DNA of 64,000 nucleotides from Pseudomonas sp. ERMR1:02 (GCF_002277815.1 NZ_NKJI01000003.1:1-64000); one strand, 5' to 3'; positions 48,408 through 57,625 are shown, counted from the first letter of the stretch. Program-made: numbers and translations. Notes: generated by a model not told the origin, from the letters alone.

Positions 48408-49037
48408 CTACAGGTATCTCAGGTCAAGCACGATCGAGCCGTCCAGAGGCACTTCCTGATTCAGGGTCAGGAAGGCTGCGGCATTGATTTCGGTGTTGAT
48501 TTGCACCGTGGCGATTAGCAGGCGATGGGGTTCGGGCACCAGCGTGCCGGGCCTGGCGAAGCCCATGTAGTTGTTTGGATAGGCGTTGGTTTCCGGGAAC
48601 CAGGTCACGCCCTGGTTGCTTGACGCCAGAACTCGTGCAGGCTCGCCGTCGGCCACCACATCGTGATAGGTCAGGCTCACCATGCCCAGGCGCTCAGTGG
48701 GGGCATGAATGTTCCATCCCAGGCCGTAATAAAACCCCGGCCCCAACGACGAATCCGCCCGGCTGTCCACGCCCACGAGCACGAACAGCAGGGGCTCTTC
48801 GCAACTCACGCTCAACTCCAGTTGCCGGTCGGGCAAAGGGCTCAGCTCGTGTTGGTTGAGGGTGCGAGCCGGCACCTTGCCGTGGTCGACCATCCCGTCG
48901 TTCGACAACAGCACGTCGCACGCGTGGGGGGTGATCCTGCCCAGGACATTCAGCTCCACGTTGGATGCCGCCAGTGCCGCCGGCCTGAAGCTAAGCAGGC
49001 AAAGGAGGACGAGCACGTGTGAGGTCGCTTTTTTCAT
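48408..49037 (-). CDS. DUF1120-type fimbrial subunit 4
   Basis: 209 residues. Signal peptide (FRPAALA-ASN), then SNVELNVLGRITPHACDVLL, NDGMVDHGKVPARTLNQ, the second Cys in LSVSCEEP, and the end LDLRYL. It is the most divergent small subunit (Asp after the first Cys, LGWN in place of LGL). It lies directly before the chaperone gene. Confidence 0.84.
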   Translation of the reverse strand: MKKATSHVLVLLCLLSFRPAALAASNVELNVLGRITPHACDVLLSNDGMVDHGKVPARTLNQHELSPLPDRQLELSVSCEEPLLFVLVGVDSRADSSLGPGFYYGLGWNIHAPTERLGMVSLTYHDVVADGEPARVLASSNQGVTWFPETNAYPNNYMGFARPGTLVPEPHRLLIATVQINTEINAAAFLTLNQEVPLDGSIVLDLRYL

Positions 49038-49130
49038 ATCGTTCTGAAGTCCTTGTCAGCACGGGGTAAGTAGGGGCGGTGAAGGCCCCGGTTGTCGCCG
49101 GACGCCTACCGCTTTTTGGTCTATCGGTGA

Positions 49131-49751
49131 TTACAGGTAACGCACGGTGAGGGTTACCGAGCCGTCGATGGATACTTCGTTGGTCAGGGTCAACTGATTA
49201 GTAGGAGCAATACGTGGGCGGACTTGCAGATTGGCGGCAAACGACTGAATTGGTGTCGGTGTATCAGTACTGGTATTGGTTACCGAGAGGATGTTGGTGC
49301 GCATCAGGTAGCGCTCGTTGTACCAGGTCGAACCGCTGTCTTCGGAAGCGATGGTTCTGACCGATACACCGTCAGCCACCGGTGATAACACTCTCAATTC
49401 CATGGCGCCGAGTTTTTCGGTGCCGTCGATCAGTCCCAAGCCAAAATCATAGAGACTGTCAAAGGCCGAGCCTTCGCGGTTGTCCTTGGACTCCAGCGCC
49501 ATCAGAGTCGCTGCGTCGCAATTGACGTTCAGTTGAATCTGTTGTGTTGCGAGAGAGGTTGGATGGTCGGGATTCAGATCCTTGGCCGAGATCTTGCCGT
49601 AGTCCACCGCTCCACCGTTGGACAGGGCAGGGGTGCAGGCACTCGGGGTAATCATCCCGGTAATGGTCAGATCGACGCTGGAAGCGGCGAAGGCATTGGC
49701 GCTGCCTGCCACTAACATTGCGCCAAGCAGGGTGTTGAGTGTCTTGCTCAT
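49131..49751 (-). CDS. DUF1120-type fimbrial subunit 3
   Basis: 206 residues starting MSKTLNTLLGAMLVAGSANA. The mature start is SSVDLTITGMITPSACTPAL, then NGGAVDYGKISAKDLNP, second Cys in LNVNC, and the end LTVRYL. The gene starts with a good ribosome-binding site and lies 33 bases after subunit 2. Confidence 0.86.
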   Translation of the reverse strand: MSKTLNTLLGAMLVAGSANAFAASSVDLTITGMITPSACTPALSNGGAVDYGKISAKDLNPDHPTSLATQQIQLNVNCDAATLMALESKDNREGSAFDSLYDFGLGLIDGTEKLGAMELRVLSPVADGVSVRTIASEDSGSTWYNERYLMRTNILSVTNTSTDTPTPIQSFAANLQVRPRIAPTNQLTLTNEVSIDGSVTLTVRYL

Positions 49752-49783
49752 GATGTAGTTCCTGAATGCGGAAAAGGGCTGAC

Positions 49784-50406
49784 TTACAAGTACTTGAGTT
49801 GCAGCGTGGCGTGACCGTCGATGGGCAATTCATCGGTCAGGGTCAGTTCGCTGGCCGGCGCAATGATGGTGAAGGCGCGCAGGCGAGCGCTCAGGTCTTT
49901 GATGGCAATGGGCGTGCGCGGATCGCCGGTCGCCGCGAACGACGTCAACCCAGCGTGCCCCAGATAAGAAGAAGCGCTCCAAGTGGTGCCGCCGTCGCGT
50001 GACATGATGCTCACCACTGGCCTGCTATCGGCCTGCGGCTCGAATACACCGAAGGCCACGCTGCCCAGTTTCTGATCATCATTGACCACCCCAAACCATG
50101 GAAAGCCGGATTGATGGCCGAGGTGCCGGCGCGGTTATCCAGCGTGGTCAGCGTGAAATGGGTGGCGCCCTCGCAATGAACCTCCAGTTGCATTTCGCCG
50201 ACAGGCAGTCGGGTTGGCAGTAGCGGATCGAGGTCCTTGGCCGTCAACTTGCCGTGGTCGACGATGCCGCCGTCCGACAGCGTAGGCGCACAGGCGCTGG
50301 GGGTGATGGTTCCGGTAACGCTCAAGTCGGTGCTGCTGGCGGCAAAAGCCACGGGGGCGCAGGCGATCAGCAAGGTGGTCAATAGAGCAACGGAATATCT
50401 GTCCAT
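49784..50406 (-). CDS. DUF1120-type fimbrial subunit 2 (one frameshift)
   Basis: About 207 residues when repaired, starting MDRYSVALLTTLLIACAPVA. STDLSVTGTITPSACAPTL, DGGIVDHGKLTAKDLDP and the second Cys in LEVHC are in the first frame. The frame is lost at the CCCC at 50089-50092; one more base continues GLGVVNDDQKLGSVAFG to the end LQLKYL. The loss is a homopolymer under-call. Confidence 0.83.
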
Positions 50407-50467
50407 GATGGGGCGTCCTTAGATTCGGTGGGCAACGGTGTGTTTGGCGTTTTTCTGAAGGGGTGAT

Positions 50468-51085
50468 TTACAAGTACTTCACTTCGAGAGTGGCCAACCC
50501 ATCGATGAGCACTTCGTTGCTCAGATCCAGTCCGTCAGCTCGAGCGATAAGGGTGGTTACTTCTAAATCCAGTGTCAGGTCTTTGACTGCGATTGGCTGG
50601 CTGTCATCGGCCATTGAAGCGACGGACATGTACAGCCCCGGGTCCCAGAATTTTTCGTTGCCCCAGGTAATGCCCTTGTCAAGCGAGGCGATCGATTGGG
50701 CCTGAACACCATCAGCAATCGGATTTCGGATCATCAGACCATATGCACCCAGTTTTTGAGTGCCATTGATCAAACCCAGACCGTACTGACTGGTAAAAGC
50801 AGCGGAGCCGCGCCGGCCATCGATGGAGTTCAACGCGAACCGGATCGCCGAATCGCAGTTGACGGACATGGTCAAAGTTCGCACGTCGATCAAAGTGTGC
50901 TTGTCGGTGTTGAGGTCTTTCGAGGCGATTTTTCCCAGATCAATGTTGTTGCTGGAAAGGGTGGGGGTGCAGGCGGACGGAGTAAGGGTGCCTGTGACTG
51001 TCAGGTCGGTGCTGGACGCGGCGAAGGTCGAGGATGTTCCGGTCAGCAGCAAAACTGCGGTCAGGAGAGGTAAGCGCTTGTTCAT
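50468..51085 (-). CDS. DUF1120-type fimbrial subunit 1 (first gene of the locus)
   Basis: 205 residues from MNKRLPLLTAVLLLTGTSST. Mature start SSTDLTVTGTLTPSACTPTL, then SNNIDLGKIASKDLNT, second Cys in MSVNC, and the end LEVKYL. As the promoter-proximal gene it is a candidate for the major shaft subunit. A longer in-frame reading starting at 51178 lies in the promoter region and was rejected. Confidence 0.86.
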   Translation of the reverse strand: MNKRLPLLTAVLLLTGTSSTFAASSTDLTVTGTLTPSACTPTLSSNNIDLGKIASKDLNTDKHTLIDVRTLTMSVNCDSAIRFALNSIDGRRGSAAFTSQYGLGLINGTQKLGAYGLMIRNPIADGVQAQSIASLDKGITWGNEKFWDPGLYMSVASMADDSQPIAVKDLTLDLEVTTLIARADGLDLSNEVLIDGLATLEVKYL

Positions 51086-51440
51086 GATTTGGCTTGGTTC
51101 CTTGAAGAACGATTGTCGAGAGTCGTCCTTTGCGGACAGGGCGCAATCTATCCATCGCGGTAGCCAGGTGAAATGCAACTAATACGAAAACGGCTGGCTT
51201 GATGTAAGAAAGAGCGGTTCGGGATGCAAGTCGACGTCTTTCGTAGTCATGTCTGTAGTCCTTCGGTGTGATCTGTGTAGCTTAAAAGCGTAGGGCGGTT
51301 CTGTTTGTTTTATAGGAGAAAGGACAGAGCCCCGGTGGCATAGGGCGGAGCGTTTTTACGCGCGAGATTGGCCGTTGTGATGGCAACAAGATGGCGTTAC
51401 TTTTCGGACATTCCACTTACCAAACAGGAAAAATCCGACA
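51086..51440. promoter_or_regulatory. Divergent promoter region of the fimbrial locus and response regulator
   Basis: 355 bp between the first fimbrial subunit (minus) and the LuxR-type regulator (plus). It contains a direct repeat TAGGGCGG at 51291-51298 and 51341-51348, spaced 50 bp, which might be regulator-binding sites. No strong -35/-10 pair can be assigned with confidence. Confidence 0.5.
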
Positions 51441-52073
51441 ATGCGCGTAATCATCGCTGACGACCATCCTGTCGTTCGTATCGGCCTGCGGATGCTCATC
51501 GACCTGAGCAACAAATGTGTGATCGTGGGGGAGGCCGATGGTCCGGACAGCTTGTTGAGCCTTCTTTCCACCACGCCTTGCGATCTGTTGATCACGGACT
51601 TTTCCATGCCAGGCAGTCAGCAGTCCGATGGATTGAAGATGCTCAGCAAGGTGCGACGTGGCTACCCAAAAATGCCGATTATTCTGGTCACGATGCACGC
51701 CAACATCACGACGCTGAGGGCGGCGTTTGCTCAAGGCGTGATGGGGATCATCGCCAAAGGTGCATCGGCGAAGGATTTGCCCATGGCGATCAAGTCGGTC
51801 GGCGAGGGGCGGTGCTTCATCAGCGAGTCACTGCGCGCCGCGGTGATACAGGCGCAAGCCGAGGCTCAGGCGATTTCCCCTTCGCTGTCGGCCAAAGAGC
51901 TTGAAGTGGTGAGAATGCTCGCCAGCGGCATGACCGTCAGTGAAATCGCCGGCTACTTCAAACGCAGCGTGTCGACGATCAGTAAACAGAAAAGCATGGC
52001 CATGCAGAGGCTGGGCATTTCCACGGACGTAGGTCTGTTTGCTTATGCCCGTGAAAGCGGCATGGTGCATTAG
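51441..52073 (+). CDS. NarL/FixJ-type response regulator, probable fimbrial regulator
   Basis: 210 residues. The receiver domain (1-120) has acidic pocket ADDHP, phospho-acceptor Asp in LLITDFSMPG (about residue 54) and the conserved Lys in IIAKGASAKDL. The C-terminal LuxR-type helix-turn-helix (about 147-205) has LSAKELEVVRMLASGMTVSE and KRSVSTISKQKSMAMQRLGI. It resembles BvgA/EvgA/RcsB-like regulators that control surface structures. Divergence from the fimbrial genes suggests it controls them. No sensor kinase is adjacent, so it is an orphan in this window. Confidence 0.9.
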   Translation: MRVIIADDHPVVRIGLRMLIDLSNKCVIVGEADGPDSLLSLLSTTPCDLLITDFSMPGSQQSDGLKMLSKVRRGYPKMPIILVTMHANITTLRAAFAQGVMGIIAKGASAKDLPMAIKSVGEGRCFISESLRAAVIQAQAEAQAISPSLSAKELEVVRMLASGMTVSEIAGYFKRSVSTISKQKSMAMQRLGISTDVGLFAYARESGMVH

Positions 52074-52197
52074 GCTTAAGCGCAGCTGGAGGTATTCCTG
52101 CTACGAATGCCAGTAGTGTTCGCCGCGTTTGTTGACTATCGTGCAGGCTATCTTGCGAAACCATTGCACTTCTATTTTCACATGCAGGAGCTTGTTA

Positions 52198-52667
52198 ATG
52201 AGTGATGCCCACAACGCATTGATCACCCGGTTCTACCAGGCCTTTCAGCGGCTGGATGCCGAAGCCATGAGCGCTTGCTATACCGACGACGTGGTGTTCA
52301 GTGATCCGGCGTTTGGCGAATTGCGAGGTCGTGATGCCGGCGACATGTGGCGCATGCTCACCACTCGTGCCAAGGATTTTCCCTGACGTTCGACAACGTG
52401 CGCAGCGACGATCGCAGTGGCGGCGCGCACTGGGTGGCGACATACCTGTTCAGCCAGACGGGCAACATCGTGGTCAACGACATTCAGGCACGTTTCGTTT
52501 TTCGTGACGGCAAGATCTGCGAGCATCACGACAGTTTCGATATGTGGAAGTGGTCCCGTCAGGCGCTGGGTTTCAAAGGCTTGGTGTTGGGCTGGACGCC
52601 ACTGGTGAGAAACGCCGTTCGCGGTCAGGCCTTGAAGGGTCTGAAGGCATTTCAGGCCGGTCGCTGA
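52198..52667 (+). CDS. SnoaL/NTF2-like protein (one frameshift)
   Basis: About 156 residues when repaired, starting [20 protein letters not shown]. It has the usual NTF2-like order: an N-terminal helix, [18 protein letters not shown], and later strands with [20 protein letters not shown]. The frame is lost at the TTTT at 52377-52380; a fifth T turns KDFP-stop into [17 protein letters not shown] precedes the ATG. Function is unknown; a small-molecule isomerase or hydrolase fold is likely. Confidence 0.85.
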
Positions 52668-52707
52668 TAAGATCGCAGCTTGTTTCCTTTCAAGCCTTGA
52701 TTGTTAC

Positions 52708-53019
52708 GTGACCACTCAAAGCGAAAAACCTGCCGACGCCGAATCTGCGGTAAGCAAACCCTGGTTCGTCTATCTCGTGCGCGCGGCCAATGGTTCGCTC
52801 TACTGCGGGATCAGCGACGATCCTGCACGCCGCTTTGCCAAACACCAAAGCGGCAAAGGCGCACGTTTCTTTCTCTCCAGCCCGGCCATGGCGCTGGTCT
52901 ACACCGAACTTTGCCGCGACAAAAGCGAAGCGTTGCGTCAGGAACGGCTGATCAAAAAACTCAGGAAGAGCGCCAAGGAATGTCTGGTAGCCAGTGCTGC
53001 CGCCGGCTTATCAATCTGA
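52708..53019 (+). CDS. GIY-YIG nuclease-family protein (YhbQ/UPF0213 type)
   Basis: 103 residues from a GTG start. The compact GIY-YIG domain shows [20 protein letters not shown], then [14 protein letters not shown] and a C-terminal Lys/Arg-rich end. The GIY triad appears as VYL...YCGI with Arg and Glu ([10 protein letters not shown]) retained. Single-domain members of this family are small nucleases of poorly known role. Confidence 0.9.
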   Translation: MTTQSEKPADAESAVSKPWFVYLVRAANGSLYCGISDDPARRFAKHQSGKGARFFLSSPAMALVYTELCRDKSEALRQERLIKKLRKSAKECLVASAAAGLSI

Positions 53020-53107
53020 CTGATCGGTTGCCATCAGGCAGATCCGTATTCTGCTAACCGATTGCGCGCTAAGCTGCTGATTCCTACTGAGTGCGGCGGA
53101 GCCGAGC

Positions 53108-54040
53108 ATGTCCGAGTTGATTCTTCATCATTACCCGACGTCCCCCTTCGCCGAAAAGGCCCGGCTGTTGTTGGGCTACAAGGGCTTGTCCTGGCGCTCG
53201 GTGAAGATCTCGCCAGTGATGCCCAAACCCGATCTCACCGCCCTGACTGGCGGCTACCGCAAGACCCCTGTGTTGCAGATCGGCGCGGATATCTATTGCG
53301 ATACGGCACTCATCGCCCGTCGACTGGAGCAGGAAAAGCCTGCCGGCATTTTTCCCGGAAGTCAGGAAATGATCGCCGCTTCTTTCGCCACGTGGGCCGA
53401 TTCGGTGGTGTTCCAGCATGCGGTCAGTCTGGTGTTTCAACCGGAATCGGTCGCTGTGCGTTTCGGTAGTCTGCCGCCGGAGGCGATAAAGGCTTTCCTT
53501 GCCGATCGTGCCGGGTTGTTTAGTGGCGGCAGCGCCACCCGATTGTCGGCCGAGCAAGCCAAGCATCAATGGCCGACGATCATGGCGCGTCTGGAGCAAC
53601 AGTTGCAGCGCGAGGAAGGTGATTATCTGTTTGGCGAGCCGTCGATTGCCGACTTCGCCATGGCGCATCCGCTGTGGTTCCTCAAGGCGACACCGGTGAC
53701 GTCACCGCTTGTGGATAACTATCCGGCGGTTGCGGCCTGGTTGAGCCGAGTGTTGGGGTTCGGTCATGGTGCGCCGAGCGAGATGACCTCGGAAGAGGCG
53801 CTGGCGGTTGCACGTGATGCCACACCGGCTGCTTTGCCGGATGAGCAGTTCATCGATCCGAACGGGTTCGAGGCTGGCCAGCAGGTGGTGATCGCAGCGA
53901 CCGACTACGGCGTTGATCCGGTAGCCGGGGAGTTGTTGTTTGCGGGGAGTGAAGAATTGATAGTGCGTCGTGAGGATGAGCGTGGCGGTGTGGTACATGT
54001 GCACTTTCCGCGGTTTGGCTTCCGAATCGAGGCGCAGTAA
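53108..54040 (+). CDS. Glutathione S-transferase family protein
   Basis: 310 residues. The N-terminal thioredoxin-like domain (about 2-80) starts LILHHYPTSPFAEKARLLLG with a Ser/Tyr-containing active-site segment and the cis-Pro block YRKTPVLQI. The helical C-terminal domain (about 95-225) has FGEPSIADFAMAHPLWF. An extra C-terminal domain (about 240-310, beta-rich) extends beyond a typical 220-residue GST. Its substrate is unknown. Confidence 0.9.
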   Translation: MSELILHHYPTSPFAEKARLLLGYKGLSWRSVKISPVMPKPDLTALTGGYRKTPVLQIGADIYCDTALIARRLEQEKPAGIFPGSQEMIAASFATWADSVVFQHAVSLVFQPESVAVRFGSLPPEAIKAFLADRAGLFSGGSATRLSAEQAKHQWPTIMARLEQQLQREEGDYLFGEPSIADFAMAHPLWFLKATPVTSPLVDNYPAVAAWLSRVLGFGHGAPSEMTSEEALAVARDATPAALPDEQFIDPNGFEAGQQVVIAATDYGVDPVAGELLFAGSEELIVRREDERGGVVHVHFPRFGFRIEAQ

Positions 54041-54043
54041 CCC

Positions 54044-54138
54044 CTCTGTAGGAGCGAGGCTTGCCCGCGAAGAACGATAACGCGGTCCATCAGATACACC
54101 GCGTAATCGTTCTTCGCGGGCAAGCCTCGCTCCTACAG
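54044..54138. repeat. REP pair (BIME)
   Basis: Units CTGTAGGAGCGAGGCTTGCC and GGCAAGCCTCGCTCCTACAG; the loop itself contains a second inverted pair (AAGAACGATAACGCGGT and ACCGCGTAATCGTTCTT). Confidence 0.92.
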
Positions 54139-54146
54139 GTTCTGTG

Positions 54147-54500
54147 TTATTTCAATGCTGCAAGAATCGCATCCGGGTCATACCCGCGAATCAGCGTCCC
54201 GTTCACATCGATGAACGGAATCCCGCCGCCACCCAGCGCCTCGTACGCCTTGCGCGCCTCGGCGTCTTTCTCGATATCGAACTCCTTGTACGGGATGCCC
54301 TTCTGATCGAGAAAGCGCCGGGTCAGTTTGCAGTAGCCACACCATTGGGTGGTGTACAGCACGACATTGGCCGTGGCCTGAGTCTGCTCGGACACCGCTT
54401 GCGACGGATTGAGCACCCGCTCGATCTTGCCCCAGTTCTGGTAAACCACAACCACCAGCAGGATCAGCAGGAATTTCTTCAGTACGTTGCCAAGCATCAA
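54147..54500 (-). CDS. Membrane-anchored glutaredoxin-like protein
   Basis: 117 residues. An N-terminal hydrophobic helix (about 6-20, [15 protein letters not shown]) is probably an uncleaved anchor. A glutaredoxin domain follows with the CGYC active site ([15 protein letters not shown]) and [19 protein letters not shown]. It should reduce disulfides or glutathionyl groups near the membrane; the side it faces is not certain. It overlaps the end of ndpA by 4 bases. Confidence 0.9.
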   Translation of the reverse strand: MMLGNVLKKFLLILLVVVVYQNWGKIERVLNPSQAVSEQTQATANVVLYTTQWCGYCKLTRRFLDQKGIPYKEFDIEKDAEARKAYEALGGGGIPFIDVNGTLIRGYDPDAILAALK

Positions 54501-55499
54501 TTGCGGCGCTTGAGCTGGTCGGTAAGCGAGGTCGGCAGGCCTTTAATGACCAAGGTGCCGGCTTCTTCGTCGTACTCGATCTTCGAGCCCAGCAGGTGCG
54601 CTTCGAAGCTGATCGACAAGCCTTCGGCGCGACCGGTAAAGCGGCGGAACTGGTTCAGGGTGCGCTTGTCGGCCGGGATCTCCGGCGACAGGCCGTAGTC
54701 CTTGTTGCGGATGTGATCGTAGAAGGCTTTCGGGCGTTCTTCGTCGATCAGTTCCGATAGCTCTTCCAGGCCCATGGGCTCGCCGAGCTTGGCCTGGCTG
54801 CTGGCGTAATCCACCAGGGTTTTGGTTTTCTCGCGGGCAGACTCTTCCGGCAAGTCTTCGCTCTCGACGAAGTCACTGAAGGCCTTGAGCAGGGTGCGGG
54901 TTTCGCCGGGCCATCGACACCTTCCTGGCAGCCGATGAAGTCGCGGAAATATTCCGAGACCTTTTTGCCGTTCTTGCCTTTGATGAACGAAATGTACTGC
55001 TTGGATTGCTTGTTGTTCTGCCACTCGGAGACGTTGATCCGCGCCGCCAGATGTAGCTGGCCCAAATCCAGGTGACGGGACGGGGTCACGTCCAGTTGAT
55101 CGGTCACCGCCACGCCTTCGCTGTGGTGTAGCAGGGCGATGGCCAGGTAGTCGGTCATGCCTTGCTGGTAATGGGCGAACAGTACGTGGCCGCCGACCGA
55201 GAGGTTCGACTCTTCCATCAGCTTTTGCAGGTGTTCCACCGCCACGCGGCTGAAGGCTGTGAAGTCCTGGCCGCCATCGAGGTATTCCTTCAGCCAGCCG
55301 CTGAATGGGAACGCTCCGGACTCCGGATGAAACAGACCCAGGCTTTGCCTTGTTTGGCGTTGTAGCTTTCATTGAGGTCGGCAAGCATGTTCTCGATGGC
55401 TGCGGACTCGGCCAGTTCGGAGTCGCGAGCATGGAGAACCGCTGGTGTGCCGTCGGGTTTTTTGTCGATCAGGTGGACGATGCAATGACGGATCGGCAT
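54497..55499 (-). CDS. ndpA: Nucleoid-associated protein NdpA/YejK (two frameshifts)
   Basis: About 334 residues when repaired, starting [20 protein letters not shown]. Two single-base losses break the frame. At the CCC at 55337 one extra base restores [12 protein letters not shown]. At about 54908 one extra base restores [16 protein letters not shown]. The repaired protein has the NdpA blocks [36 protein letters not shown] and a C-terminal domain ending [10 protein letters not shown]. It binds DNA as part of the nucleoid. Both breaks look like sequencing errors. Confidence 0.9.
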
Positions 55500-55890
55500 G
55501 GGCTTCTCGGCTGATTGAATAGAGGAGGGCGTGCTCCCCGAAAAAGCGCCCAGTGTACCGCAATCATTGGTTTTGGCGCGGTACGAAGGGCGATTGCGCA
55601 GCGACCGGTGGTGCTTATGCGGTTTTTCCCGATTTAGAGCATAAAGCTGACCAAATGGGTAGCTAGAGGCGGATATTTCCCGTCTCTGTGCTAGTTTTGC
55701 GCGGTCTTGCGCGAAGTCACTGCGTTAAGCCTGCAGTCAGCAAATGTCAGGTCGAACCAAACCCTGATTTCGGCATCTATAACCCGACTCGTCGCGGTTG
55801 TCGCCGAGGGTGCCAGATCCAGAAGATCGGGCTCGATGGCTGACACTGCACTCTGCAATCCATATGAATTTGATAGGGAAGGAACACTAC

Positions 55891-56169
55891 ATGGCTCTTA
55901 CTAAAGACCAACTGATCGCCGACATCGCTGAAGCTATCGACGCGCCAAAAACCACCGCGCGTAACGCTTTGGACCAACTGGGCCAAATCGTTGCTGATCA
56001 GCTGGAAACGGCGGCGAAATCACTCTGCCAGGCATCGGCAAGCTGAAAGTGACCGAGCGTCCTGCCGTACCGGCCGTAACCTTCGACTGGTGCTGCCATC
56101 GAAATCCCTGCAAAGAAAGTGATCAAGCTGGTTGTGGCCAAAGGCCTGACCGACGCTGTGAACAAGTAA
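55891..56169 (+). CDS. hupB: DNA-binding protein HU-beta (three frameshifts)
   Basis: About 90-residue histone-like protein starting MALTKDQLIADIAEAIDAPK. Three single-base losses break it: AAA for AAAA near 55999, GCC for GCCC near 56067, and ACC for ACCC near 56083. Restoring them gives ENGGEITLPGIGKLKVTERP, then ARTGRNPSTGAAIEIPAKKV, the DNA-binding arm with its Arg/Lys and Pro, and the end VVAKGLTDAVNK. AAGGAA precedes the ATG. Such dense breakage in a conserved short gene indicates read errors. About 390 bp upstream hold no gene, only presumably its promoter. Confidence 0.93.
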
Positions 56170-56177
56170 GACGCAGT

Positions 56178-56219
56178 GAAAAAAACCGTGCGCCGGAGCA
56201 ATCCGGGCACGGTTTTTTG
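56178..56219 (+). terminator. Rho-independent terminator of hupB
   Basis: AAAAAACCGTGC and GCACGGTTTTTT form a 12-bp stem, with an inner CCGG/CCGG pair, ten bases after the stop codon. Confidence 0.93.
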
Positions 56220-56249
56220 TGCCATAAATTCTTCAAACACCGCAGATCC

Positions 56250-56341
56250 TTGTGGGAGCGGGGCTTGCCCGCGATGGCGGCGTGTCAGTCGCCTTCTTTG
56301 ACACCTGACACACTATTTTCGCGGGCAAGCCCGCTCCCACA
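56250..56341. repeat. REP pair (BIME)
   Basis: Units TTGTGGGAGCGGGGCTTGCC and GGCAAGCCCGCTCCCACAG, a GTGGGAGC variant of the family, between hupB and rlmF. Confidence 0.9.
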
Positions 56342-56380
56342 GAGATTTCAGCGCTCAGAAATTTGGCTTGTCAGCAATGT

Positions 56381-57402
56381 TCAGCTTTTACGCGCCCAAC
56401 GTTCGCGCCAGACCTGCTGCTCGCTTTTAGTCTGGAAGGTCCAGGCGACGAAGCGGCTTTGCTTCTGCCCCTGAGACATTTCCACCACCTGGCTTTCCAG
56501 CACGCCGGCCTTCTTCAGCGCGGTCTGGATTGCGGGCAGGTTCGAGGCTTTCGAGACGAGGGTGCTGAACCACAGCACCTTATGCTGAAAGTGGGCGCTC
56601 TCGGCGATCAGTTGCGTCACAAACCGTGCTTCGCCACCTTCACACCACAGTTCGGCGGACTGACCGCCAAAGTTGAGCACCGGCAGTTTGCGTTTCGGGT
56701 CGGCACGACCAAGTGCGCGCCATTTACGCTCGCTTCCCTTAGTCGCTTCGTCCATCGAGGCGTGGAACGGCGGGTTGCACATGGTCAGGTCAAAGCGCTC
56801 GCCGGGCTCCAGCAGGCCCAGCAGGATGTGCTTGGGATTGCTTTGTTGGCGCAACTGGATGGCCTTGTTCAGCCCGTTCGATTGCACGATGGCTTTGGCA
56901 GCGGCCAGGGCCGTCGGATCGATTTCCGAGCCGAGGAAGTGCCATCGATAGTCGCTGTAACCGATCAGCGGATAGACGCAGTTAGCGCCCATGCCGATAT
57001 CGAGGACCTTGACCGGCGCGCCGCGCGGGATTTCACCGTCGTTGACGCTGGCCAGCAAGTCGGCCAGGAAGTGTACGTAATCGGCGCGCCCCGGAACCGG
57101 CGGGCACAGGTAATCAGCCGGAATGTCCCAATGGGCGATACCGTAGAACGCCTTGAGCAGCGCCCGATTGAACACCCGCACCGCGTCCGGGCTGGCGAAG
57201 TCGATGCTTTCCTTGCCATACGGATTGATGATCACGAACTTCGCCAGTTCCGGCGTGCTTTTGATCAGCGCCGGGAAGTCGTAACGACCCTGGTGGCGAT
57301 TGCGCGGATGCAGGCTGGCCTTTTCACGCGACGGGGCGTCTTTGGGCGGGGTCGCGGTGTCAGGTTTTTACGCGCAGGTTTGGGTGTGCGAGGGACGTTC
57401 AT
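56381..57402 (-). CDS. rlmF: 23S rRNA (adenine-1618-N6)-methyltransferase (one frameshift)
   Basis: About 340 residues when repaired, starting [12 protein letters not shown]. The basic N-terminal tail breaks at the TTTTT at 57365; one more base gives [20 protein letters not shown], and the family start [16 protein letters not shown] follows. The SAM-binding part has [16 protein letters not shown], and the N6-methyltransferase motif is NPPFHAS. It methylates A1618 of 23S rRNA. A shorter GTG-started reading from 57235 lacks the conserved HPRNRHQ block and was rejected. Confidence 0.92.
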
Positions 57403-57471
57403 GGGCGTGGTCGATTCGGGTATGGCTGAAAGTGGCGGGCATTGTCCCACAGACGATGGCCAGGCGGGGTA

Positions 57472-57562
57472 CCTGTAGGAGCGAGGCTTGCCCGCGAAGA
57501 ACGATAACGCGGTTTGTCAGATGCACCGCGTAATCGTTCTTCGCGGGCAAGCCTCGCTCCTG
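57472..57562. repeat. REP pair (BIME)
   Basis: Units CTGTAGGAGCGAGGCTTGCC and GGCAAGCCTCGCTCCTGCG with the same inner AAGAACGATAACGCGG loop pair as the element at 54044, so the two are close copies. Confidence 0.92.
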
Positions 57563-57580
57563 CGAAAAAACGGATAGAAA

Positions 57581-57609
57581 AAAGGGAGGCCGTTGCGGGC
57601 CTCCCTCTT
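57581..57609 (-). terminator. Rho-independent terminator of valS
   Basis: GGGAGGCC and GGCCTCCC form an 8-bp stem around GTTGCG, with a run of A on the + strand (T on the transcript side) 16 bp past the valS stop. Confidence 0.9.
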
Positions 57610-57625
57610 TCACTGCGATTTGCCG

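Noticed and set aside
51291..51348. TAGGGCGG direct repeat as a definite regulator-binding site
   Set aside because: Only eight bases and two copies; spacing of 50 bp is suggestive but not enough for a separate feature.
54497..55432. A 311-codon frame that could be called a shorter or fused ndpA
   Set aside because: Its N-terminal third is in the wrong frame through ndpA; only the C-terminal part matches. The combined three-segment reading is the true gene.
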